Assembly (NCBI GenBank): GCA_013823505.1
Contig: PNMH01000051.1
Coordinates: forward strand, 1 to 26,879
Source of the DNA: Polaromonas sp.
Lineage (GTDB): Bacteria; Pseudomonadota; Gammaproteobacteria; Burkholderiales; Burkholderiaceae
Length of the DNA stretch: 26,879 nucleotides
Direction: 5' to 3'
Shown here piece after piece: positions 19,782-26,879 of the stretch; the stretch's first letter is position 1, and each line of letters begins with the position of its first letter. A program made the position numbers and the translations under genes. Under the pieces are notes generated by a model. That model was not told the origin of the DNA. It was given only the letters and a program-made list of their open reading frames with translations, and made no database searches.

Positions 19782-20473
19782 CAGGCCGTTGCCAGCAGGC
19801 GCACCAGCCAGGCGTTCAGGTCGGCCACCTCCTGCGCGCACACCGAGTGCTCCATTGGGTAGGTGTGCCAGTCCACCGGGTAGCCCAGCGCCTGCAGCGC
19901 GTCGCGCGATTCGGTGCCGCGCTGAACGACCACCACCGGGTCGTGGGTGCCGTGCGCCAGGAAGATGGGCACGTCGCGGTTCGCTTCGCTTCGCTCGGTG
20001 GCGGTGCTGGCCGCCAGCGGCAAATACCCCGAAAGCCCAACCAGACCCGCCAGGCGCTGCGGCGCGCGCAGGCCGGCCATGAGCGTCATGGCGCAGCCCT
20101 GCGAAAACCCCATGAGCACGGTGCGCGAAGCCGGCACGCCGCGCGCAACCTCGCGGTCCAGCAGACCCTGAACCAGCGCGCAGGACTCGCGCAGCCCGGC
20201 ATCGTCTTCGCGGCGCGACTGGCCGATGGGTGGGTGGATGTCGTACCAGGCGCGCATCTCGTAGCCGCCATTGAGCGTGACAGGGCGCACCGGAGCGGTG
20301 GGGAACACAAAACGCACCGGGCCGACGGCCTCCAGGTCCAGTTCATGCGCGATCGGCACAAAGTCGTTGCCGTCGGCGCCCAGGCCATGCAGCACGACGA
20401 TGCTGGCCACAGGCACGGCCGCGGGGTTGCTGCCGGTGATGAGTTCGAGGGTTTCAAGCGTGTGTGAGGTCAT
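19781..20473 (-). CDS. Alpha/beta hydrolase, carboxylesterase/phospholipase family
   Basis: This 230-residue cytoplasmic serine hydrolase belongs to the EstB/YpfH-like carboxylesterase group. The oxyanion loop is VVLHGLGADGNDF. The catalytic triad is Ser124 (GFSQGC), Asp178 (HGTHDPVV) and His209 (MEHSV). The motif AWYDI after an Arg is also typical. The start is ATG 20473 (MTSHTLETLEL), which fits homologues better than ATG 20485 four codons upstream; neither has a strong ribosome binding site. It is likely to hydrolyse short-chain esters, but no substrate can be derived. It forms an operon with the small membrane protein and diverges from the hydratase gene. Confidence 0.92.
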   Translation of the reverse strand: MTSHTLETLELITGSNPAAVPVASIVVLHGLGADGNDFVPIAHELDLEAVGPVRFVFPTAPVRPVTLNGGYEMRAWYDIHPPIGQSRREDDAGLRESCALVQGLLDREVARGVPASRTVLMGFSQGCAMTLMAGLRAPQRLAGLVGLSGYLPLAASTATERSEANRDVPIFLAHGTHDPVVVVQRGTESRDALQALGYPVDWHTYPMEHSVCAQEVADLNAWLVRLLATA

Positions 20474-20507
20474 GACCCGCAGCATAGCGGCTGCCTATGA
20501 TGTAGGC
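20472..20507 (+). promoter_or_regulatory. Candidate promoter and dyad upstream of the hydratase gene
   Basis: ATGACC (20472-20477) and TATGAT (20496-20501) are 18 bases apart. They overlap an inverted repeat GCCTA / TAGGC (20493-20497, 20503-20507), which could be an operator. The start codon follows 28 bases later. This is a by-eye call. Confidence 0.35.
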
Positions 20508-20528
20508 CCTTTGTTCATCACCTTGACC

Positions 20529-21317
20529 ATGACACCCCAAGCATTGCTCGACCACCTCGACCAAGGCCGCCTCTGGTCCGCGCCCTCCGGTCTCTCGCTG
20601 GAAGCTGCCTACGTGCAAGCCCTAGCGGTGCGGCAGCTGCGCATCGAGCGCGGAGAACAACCGCGCGGCTACAAGGTGGGCTTCACCAACCGCGCCATCT
20701 GGTCGCGCTACAACGTGTTCGCGCCGATCTGGGGCAGCGTTTGGGACAGCACGCTCACCCTGTGCGAGGGCGAAGGCAGCGTCTCGCTGTCCCGCACCTG
20801 CCAGCCACGGCTGGAGCCGGAGGTCGTGTTCGGCCTCAGGTCCACGCCCGCGCCCGACGCCACGCTCGACGACCTGTTTGCCACCCTCGACTGGGTGGCA
20901 CCGGGCTTCGAGGTCGTTCAGTCGCACCTGCCGGACTGGAAGTTCCTGCCGCCCGATACCGTGGCCGATGGTGGCCTGCATGCGCGCCTGCTGGTCGGCC
21001 GGCGCACGCCGGTGCGCGAACTCGCTGGTGACGCCAACGCACTCGACACCCTGCTCGCCCAGGCCGAGGTGAGCTTGCTCAAGAACGGCGAGGTGGTGGA
21101 AAAAGGCCGGGGCTCGAACGTGCTCGACAGTCCGCTGCGCGCGCTGTTGCATTTCACGCAAACCCTGCGCGCCTGCCCGGGTGCACCCGATCTGCAGGCC
21201 GGCGACGTGGTCACCACCGGGACATGGACCGATGCCTGGCAGGTGGCGCCTGGTGAGCACTGGGCGGCGCGTTTTTCATCACCGCTGCCTGGTCTGTCGG
21301 TGCGCTTCAACGAGTGA
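20529..21317 (+). CDS. Hydratase of the fumarylacetoacetate hydrolase superfamily (2-keto-4-pentenoate hydratase-like)
   Basis: This 262-residue protein resembles MhpD/HpaH/DmpE-type enzymes, which add water to 2-hydroxydienoates in aromatic meta-cleavage pathways. Evidence is YKVGFTNRAIWSRYNVFAPIWG near the N-terminus, LEPEVVFGL with the metal-binding acidic pair, WVAPGFEVVQSHLPDWKF and GDVVTTGTWTDAW near the end. The ATG at 20529 was chosen because the frame before it overlaps the divergent gene; it lacks a clear ribosome binding site. No other meta-cleavage gene is in the window, so its substrate is unclear and it may act in another route or as a decarboxylase relative. Confidence 0.88.
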   Translation: MTPQALLDHLDQGRLWSAPSGLSLEAAYVQALAVRQLRIERGEQPRGYKVGFTNRAIWSRYNVFAPIWGSVWDSTLTLCEGEGSVSLSRTCQPRLEPEVVFGLRSTPAPDATLDDLFATLDWVAPGFEVVQSHLPDWKFLPPDTVADGGLHARLLVGRRTPVRELAGDANALDTLLAQAEVSLLKNGEVVEKGRGSNVLDSPLRALLHFTQTLRACPGAPDLQAGDVVTTGTWTDAWQVAPGEHWAARFSSPLPGLSVRFNE

Positions 21318-21408
21318 AGAGCACCCGTGCTTGCAGGTGAAACCCTCTAAACACATCGCGGGAGCCTTGGTAGATTCCCGCCTCATACCCACAACGGAGA
21401 CAAGCCAA

Positions 21409-23100
<1,692 letters not shown>

Positions 23101-23114
23101 ACGCCGCGTGAGGG

Positions 23115-23145
23115 GCATGCCGCGATGGTTAACATCGCGGCATGC
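23115..23145 (+). promoter_or_regulatory. Perfect 13-bp hairpin enclosing the epimerase start codon
   Basis: The arms GCATGCCGCGATG (23115-23127) and CATCGCGGCATGC (23133-23145) are fully complementary around GTTAA. The ATG at 23142-23144 is inside the right arm, and the only good ribosome-binding stretch (GAGGGG, 23110-23115) is at the left base. It has no T-tract, so it is not a normal terminator. Translational control or a DNA-binding site is possible. Confidence 0.7.
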
Positions 23146-24119
23146 ACATCCTCCTCACCGGCGCCGCCGGCTTCATCGGCATGCACACCGCCCTGCGCCT
23201 GCTGGCGCGCGGCGACACGGTGCTGGGCATCGACAACCTCAACGACTACTACGACGTGGCGCTCAAGCGCGCCCGGCTCGCGCCGCTGCTGGAGCATGCG
23301 GGTTTTGAGTTCGAGCAGATCGACATCGCCGACCGCCAGGCCATGGCGGCTCTGTTTGCAAACCACCGCTTCGACGCCGTGGTGCACCTCGCGGCGCAAG
23401 CTGGCGTGCGCTACTCGATCACGCATCCCAACGCCTACCTGGACAGCAACCTGAGTGGCTTCGGCCATGTGCTCGAAGGCTGCCGCGCGCAGAAACTGGG
23501 CCACCTCGTCTACGCATCGAGCTCCAGCGTGTACGGCGGCAACACCAAGATGCCGTTCGAGGAGACCGATCCGGTCGACCACCCGGTGAGCCTGTACGCG
23601 GCCACCAAAAAGGCCAACGAGCTGATGGCCCACACTTACAGCCACCTCTATGGCCTGCCCACCACCGGCCTGCGCTTCTTCACCGTCTACGGCCCCTGGG
23701 GGCGGCCCGACATGGCCTACTACTCGTTCACCCAGAAGGTGCTGGCCGGCCAGCCGATCCCGGTGTTCAACCATGGGCAGATGAAGCGTGACTTCACCTA
23801 CATCGACGACATCGTGGAAGGCGTGCTGCGCGTGCTGGACAAGCCCGCCACGCCCGCACTGACGGGTGGAGCGCCCTACCGCGTCTTCAACATCGGCAAC
23901 CACAACCCGGTGCCGCTGCTCGAATTCATCGGCTGCATCGAAGCCGCGCTGGGTCGCACGGCTGAAAAACAGTTCCTGCCCATGCAGGACGGTGATGTGC
24001 CCGCCACCTATGCCAGCACGGACGCCCTGCGCGAGTGGGTGGGCTTTGCGCCCTCAACGCCGCTGGCCGAGGGCATCCAGCGGTTTGTGGCCTGGTACCG
24101 GCAGTTCCACCAGGTGTGA
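23142..24119 (+). CDS. NAD-dependent UDP-sugar epimerase, UDP-glucuronate 4-epimerase-like
   Basis: This 325-residue extended short-chain dehydrogenase would convert UDP-glucuronate to UDP-galacturonate for surface polysaccharide synthesis. It has the NAD motif GAAGFIG (7-13), the DNLNDYYDVALKRARL signature at about 31-46, and QAGVRYSITHP at 86-96. The catalytic SSSS-VYG region is at about 126-132 with Tyr152 and Lys156 (YAATKK), followed by RFFTVYGPWGRPDMA. These signatures are those of the CapI/LpsL/WbnF group. The start must be ATG 23142, since the NAD motif begins seven residues later. It is convergent, one base apart, with the phosphatase gene. Confidence 0.92.
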   Translation: MHILLTGAAGFIGMHTALRLLARGDTVLGIDNLNDYYDVALKRARLAPLLEHAGFEFEQIDIADRQAMAALFANHRFDAVVHLAAQAGVRYSITHPNAYLDSNLSGFGHVLEGCRAQKLGHLVYASSSSVYGGNTKMPFEETDPVDHPVSLYAATKKANELMAHTYSHLYGLPTTGLRFFTVYGPWGRPDMAYYSFTQKVLAGQPIPVFNHGQMKRDFTYIDDIVEGVLRVLDKPATPALTGGAPYRVFNIGNHNPVPLLEFIGCIEAALGRTAEKQFLPMQDGDVPATYASTDALREWVGFAPSTPLAEGIQRFVAWYRQFHQV

Positions 24120-24120
24120 G

Positions 24121-24594
24121 TCAAGCCATCTGGACCACGCGCCTGAGCACGCCGTCCACACCCTGCTCACACAGGCGAAGGACCGCCTCGAAACCGGCCG
24201 CGTTTCCGTAGTAAGGGTCGGGTACCTCGTTGCGCTCCTCCACGCCGGCGTACTCCAGGAACAGGTGCAGCTTGTGCCGGTGCTCGGCCGGGCAGACCCG
24301 TTGCAGGTTCGTGAGGTTGTCGAGGTCCATGGCCAGGATCAGGTCGAAGCGCTCAAAGTCGTCCTCGGTGACCTTGCGCGCACGTTCCTGGAGGATCTGG
24401 TCGTAGCCGCGTGCCTGCGCGAGCGCCACAGCCCGCCGGTCGGCCTTTTCGCCTTGGTGTGCGCCGTAGGTGCCGGCCGAGTCCAATGCCACAAGACCGG
24501 TCAGCTGGCGACGCGCCACCTCGGCGTGCATCACGCTGGCGGCCAGGGGGGAGCGGCAAATGTTGCCCATGCAGACGAGGAGGATCTTGACCAT
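24121..24594 (-). CDS. Low-molecular-weight protein-tyrosine phosphatase
   Basis: This 157-residue cytoplasmic phosphatase has the complete P-loop CMGNICRSPLA (Cys8, Arg14, Ser15), DSAGT and the general-acid motif PDPYYG. Bacterial members often dephosphorylate the tyrosine kinases that drive exopolysaccharide export (Wzb type), although others act on arsenate or unrelated proteins. The neighbouring sugar epimerase fits the first role, but no kinase or export gene is in view. The start is ATG 24594, directly before MVKILLVCMGN; the longer frame to 24639 adds 15 residues that look unrelated. Confidence 0.94.
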   Translation of the reverse strand: MVKILLVCMGNICRSPLAASVMHAEVARRQLTGLVALDSAGTYGAHQGEKADRRAVALAQARGYDQILQERARKVTEDDFERFDLILAMDLDNLTNLQRVCPAEHRHKLHLFLEYAGVEERNEVPDPYYGNAAGFEAVLRLCEQGVDGVLRRVVQMA

Positions 24595-24640
24595 GGCGCC
24601 AAGGATAACGAGCCGCAACGACCCGCCAGACAACCCCAAA

Positions 24641-24666
24641 AAACAAAACCCGCCAGAAGCGGGTTT
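24641..24666 (-). terminator. Intrinsic terminator of the H-NS-type gene
   Basis: The 8-bp arms AAACCCGC (24646-24653) and GCGGGTTT (24659-24666) have a 5-base loop. Read on the minus strand they are followed by TGTTTTTTGG. It lies about 40 bases after the stop codon. Confidence 0.85.
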
Positions 24667-24685
24667 CGTGGGTTCCGTGCGGACG

Positions 24686-24710
24686 GATCAGATCAGATCA
24701 GATCAGATCA
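24686..24710. repeat. Five tandem copies of GATCA
   Basis: Five perfect GATCA units run from 24686 to 24710 and contain the stop codon of the H-NS-type gene (TGA at 24703-24705 on the minus strand). Copy-number change downstream of the stop would leave the protein intact. The array holds five GATC sites within 25 bases. Confidence 0.9.
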
Positions 24711-25008
24711 GGTAGTCGTCCACACTTTTGCCGGAAGCCAGCACAGCGCGCACCCACTCGGGTTTGCGGCCTGGGCCACCGGCCCAGAGTTCGCCGTTGG
24801 GACCGCGGTACTTCGGCGCCGACACCGATTTCGATTTGGCCGGCTTTTTGCCGCTGGTCGCGCCACCCAGATCGGCCACCGAAATGCCGAATTGCTTCAT
24901 TTTGGCCTTGATGTCGGCAATCACGGAAGCGAGTTCGTCTTTGCGCGCCTGCTCGGCTTGTGCCATCAGGGTTTGCGCTTGCGCCATGAGTTCGGAATAG
25001 CTGGCCAT
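24703..25008 (-). CDS. H-NS-family nucleoid protein
   Basis: This is a 101-residue DNA-binding protein of the H-NS/BpH3 type common in Burkholderiales. The N-terminal half (1-45) is helical and should dimerise (SELMAQAQTLMAQAEQARK, ELASVIADIKAKM). A Lys/Ser-rich linker follows. The C-terminal AT-hook-like domain is PKYRGPNGELWAGGPGRKPEW, where the usual SGRGRxP loop reads AGGPGRKP. Such proteins silence AT-rich, foreign DNA. ATG 25008 has AAGGA seven bases upstream; the longer frame is untranslated leader. A perfect palindrome at 25048-25059 lies in its promoter region. Confidence 0.93.
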   Translation of the reverse strand: MASYSELMAQAQTLMAQAEQARKDELASVIADIKAKMKQFGISVADLGGATSGKKPAKSKSVSAPKYRGPNGELWAGGPGRKPEWVRAVLASGKSVDDYLI

Positions 25009-25047
25009 TGATGAATCCTTTTGTATGTGAAAACGGATTGAAATGAA

Positions 25048-25059
25048 CGATTGCAATCG
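25048..25059. promoter_or_regulatory. Perfect 12-bp palindrome upstream of the H-NS-type gene
   Basis: CGATTGCAATCG lies 40 bases before the start codon in an AT-richer stretch. It could be an operator or a self-regulation site. No factor can be named from the sequence. Confidence 0.45.
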
Positions 25060-25077
25060 GTTGATGCAAACCGCATT

Positions 25078-26082
25078 CTAATCGCGTTTTTCCGCCGCGG
25101 CTGCGGCCCACGGCCGCAGTTCGTCCGGCAGTTCGGCTTTGAACTCAATCGGGACATTTGTTACAGGATGGTGCAATCGCAGGCGCCAGGCGTGCAGGAA
25201 CATCCGCTTCAATCCGGCCCGGGTCAATTGCCGGTTGAGTTCGAAATCCCCGTATTTGTCATCACCAGCAATCGGATGACCGGCGTTTGAAAGATGCACG
25301 CGAATCTGGTGCGTACGACCCGTCTTGATCGTCACTTCCAGCAGACTCAGCCCGTCAGGCAGCAAAGCGGCCAGAGTCGCTGGTGCCGGAATGCGGGCCG
25401 CCACTTTCACCAGCGTCACCGAATGCATGCCATCGGGATCCTCTTTGGTGGTCACCTTCACCCGCCGCTCGCCGTCCGCCAGCAGGTATTTGTGCAATGG
25501 CTGATCGAGCACTTTCAACCGGGCTGGCCAAGTGCCTTTGACCAGCGCCAGATAGGTCTTGCCAGTTTCCCGTTCGCGGAATTGATCCTGCAAGGCCTTG
25601 AGCGCACTTTTCTTCTTGGCAATCAGCAGCAGACCGCTGGTTTCGCGATCCAGGCGGTGTACCAATTCCAGCAAACGGGCGTCTGGCCGCGCCTGGCGCA
25701 TTTGTTCGATCACGCCAAAACTCACCCCGCTGCCGCCATGCACGGCCACACCGGCGGGTTTGTCGATGGCGAGAAATGCCTCATCTTCAAACACCACCGG
25801 GAATTGGCGCGCAGGCGCGGGATTGAGTTGTTTTTCTTCGGCCCGTTCCGACAGGCGAATCGGTGGAATGCGCAGCACATCACCCGCCTGGACGCGGTCA
25901 TCAGCCCCCACGCGGCCCTTGTTTCGACGCACCTCGCCCGAACGGATGATGCGGTAGATGTGGGTCTTGGGGACGCCCTTGAGCTCGCGGATCAGGAAGT
26001 TGTCAAGCCGCTGCCCGGCCGACTCTTCGTCCACCGTGAGGTGCCGCACCGCGGCGGCTGGGGGGGTCGGGAGCTGGCTCAA
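25078..26082 (-). CDS. rluC: 23S rRNA pseudouridine synthase RluC
   Basis: This is a 334-residue enzyme of the RluA family that, in E. coli, modifies U955, U2504 and U2580 of 23S rRNA. An S4 RNA-binding domain comes first (SAGQRLDNFLIRELKGVPKT, then IRSGEVRRNKGRV). The catalytic domain follows, with IDKPAGVAVHGGSG, the catalytic Asp in HRLDRETSGLLL, and GRTHQIRVHLS-AGHPI-GDDKYG. The start is uncertain: TTG 26082 is used, while GTG 26139 and GTG 26049 are alternatives; the frame further up runs into the rne leader and is not plausible. The head-to-head rluC-rne arrangement is common in proteobacteria. Confidence 0.93.
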   Translation of the reverse strand: MSQLPTPPAAAVRHLTVDEESAGQRLDNFLIRELKGVPKTHIYRIIRSGEVRRNKGRVGADDRVQAGDVLRIPPIRLSERAEEKQLNPAPARQFPVVFEDEAFLAIDKPAGVAVHGGSGVSFGVIEQMRQARPDARLLELVHRLDRETSGLLLIAKKKSALKALQDQFRERETGKTYLALVKGTWPARLKVLDQPLHKYLLADGERRVKVTTKEDPDGMHSVTLVKVAARIPAPATLAALLPDGLSLLEVTIKTGRTHQIRVHLSNAGHPIAGDDKYGDFELNRQLTRAGLKRMFLHAWRLRLHHPVTNVPIEFKAELPDELRPWAAAAAEKRD

Positions 26083-26159
26083 AGGAAATCCAGGGGAAAT
26101 CGAGGGAAAGCGAGGGGACAACCAAGGGAAATAGGACACCAACGGGGTGGATGGCTGTC

Positions 26160-26165
26160 TATAAT
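26160..26165 (+). promoter_or_regulatory. Candidate -10 element of rne
   Basis: A perfect TATAAT lies between rluC and rne on the plus strand, but no good -35 hexamer stands 16-19 bases upstream. If used, transcription would start near 26172 and give a leader of about 545 bases. Just after it come two GCGTCAC direct repeats (26166-26172, 26175-26181). Confidence 0.45.
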
Positions 26166-26718
26166 GCGTCACTCGCGTCACGTGCCGTAAGTGATTGATT
26201 TGCCTTGAGTTTAAGGCACGCACTGACGGCGCAGACCTCCCGGCCCGACAAAGCGGGAGACCGACGCGAGATGGTTGCCACCCGCAGCACCCGGCACCCC
26301 CCACCGCATCCGCAGCATTCCCCGTGGAATCCTGGTGCGGCCAAGGTGCGGTCGACGCCGCGGGCGAACCAGTCGATGAAAACAGCGAACCCGATTACGG
26401 AATACCCCAATCGATCAGCTTTCCAACGTGGAGCTGGTCGAGGACAAAGTGAACACAGAGATAACCCGGCCAGATCCATGTCTTTGACAGCCATCCAGCC
26501 TTCCCTGCTCACCCAACTCCACGCGCCTACGCCCTGACCTGGCGGTTCGACGCGGCACCTCGGTGCCTGCCTGTGTTGAACGCCTTCCCCGAACCGCGGG
26601 TCAACGGCTCTCCGGCAATTCCTCCCCCGTTCGCTTTTTCCGCTGGTTCACGGCGAGTTGACGCCCGTGGTCTTCTGACCAGGGCGTCCTTGTGTGTTTG
26701 AACGAAGGAAATCGCATC
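26166..26718 (+). promoter_or_regulatory. Long structured leader of rne
   Basis: About 550 bases without a convincing gene precede RNase E. Hairpins seen by eye are CGTGCC / GGCACG (26181-26186 with 26215-26220), GATCAGCT / AGCTGGTC (26413-26439, one G-T pair), and the strongest, GACGCCC-GGTC / GACC-GGGCGTC (26660-26688), 15-20 bases before the ribosome binding site. In E. coli the rne leader lets RNase E cut its own message; an equivalent role here is inferred from size and position, not from sequence match. Confidence 0.55.
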
Positions 26719-26879
26719 ATGAAACGCATGCTGATCAACGCCACGCAGGCCGAAGAGCGCCGGCTGGCCATTGTGGACGGGCAAAAACTGCTCGACTACG
26801 AAATCGAAATCGAAGGGCGCGAACAGCGCAAGGGCAACATCTACAAGGCCGTCGTCACGCGCGTCGAGCCCTCGCTGGA
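26719..26879 (+). CDS. rne: Ribonuclease E, N-terminal part (runs off the window)
   Basis: The frame starts at ATG 26719 with AAGGA nine bases upstream and stays open to the window end, giving 53 residues. [21 protein letters not shown] followed by [20 protein letters not shown] and VVTRVEPSL is the conserved beginning of RNase E/G up to the S1 domain. RNase E makes endonucleolytic cuts in mRNA and rRNA precursors and organises the degradosome. The long leader and rluC divergence fit RNase E better than RNase G. Confidence 0.95.
   Translation, partial: MKRMLINATQAEERRLAIVDGQKLLDYEIEIEGREQRKGNIYKAVVTRVEPSL

Noticed and set aside
24686..24710. CRISPR-like array
   Set aside because: It is a simple five-base tandem repeat without spacers.
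26195..26537. Short plus-strand open frames in the rne leader (85 and 110 aa)
   Set aside because: They lack ribosome binding sites, overlap each other and read as low-complexity Pro/Ser/Arg sequence. The region is better explained as an untranslated leader.

Overview
This is a GC-rich, densely coded window. The codon use, gene content and the rluC/rne head-to-head pair suggest a betaproteobacterium of the order Burkholderiales, most like Comamonadaceae (Hydrogenophaga-like). This is inferred from protein families only; there is no rRNA in the window. There are 24 supported protein genes: one cut off at the left edge (radical SAM protein) and one at the right edge (RNase E). I see no tRNA, rRNA, CRISPR array, transposase or prophage gene.

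Layout: (1) 1-3192: a partial PA0069-type radical SAM protein, divergent from a YadG/YadH-type ABC exporter pair and an unrecognised 239-aa protein. (2) 3312-5501: catalase-peroxidase KatG with a strong terminator. (3) 5587-9332, minus strand: a tightly overlapping four-gene operon of a DUF3348-type protein, a MotA/TolQ-like membrane protein with a very long helical tail (DUF802 type), a MotB/OmpA-like protein and a DUF2894-type protein. It looks like a Zorya-like proton-driven motor pair with two unknown partners and is the most interesting part of the window. (4) 9510-14437, minus strand: the glycerate pathway for glyoxylate (gcl, hyi, tartronate semialdehyde reductase, glycerate 2-kinase). 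It is divergent from a LysR regulator that overlaps an 8-oxoguanine-deaminase-like amidohydrolase gene. Together these suggest co-ordinated use of purine-derived glyoxylate. (5) 17234-19325, minus strand: a secreted single-Cache-domain protein followed by a chemoreceptor, behind a good match to a sigma-28 (FliA) promoter. (6) 19494-20473: a carboxylesterase-like hydrolase with a small membrane protein, divergent from a hydratase of the fumarylacetoacetate hydrolase superfamily. (7) 21409-24594: a long-chain acyl-CoA synthetase, a UDP-glucuronate 4-epimerase-like enzyme whose start codon lies in a perfect hairpin, and a low-molecular-weight tyrosine phosphatase. (8) 24703-26879: a short H-NS-family protein, RluC and the start of RNase E, which has an untranslated leader of about 550 bases.

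Non-coding features include four good intrinsic terminators, a REP-like hairpin inside the glyoxylate operon, a strongly palindromic intergenic stretch at 16992-17167, a five-copy GATCA repeat at the hns stop codon, and several inverted repeats that could be operators. Start codons were re-chosen where an upstream-extended reading frame was implausible; reasons are given per gene.
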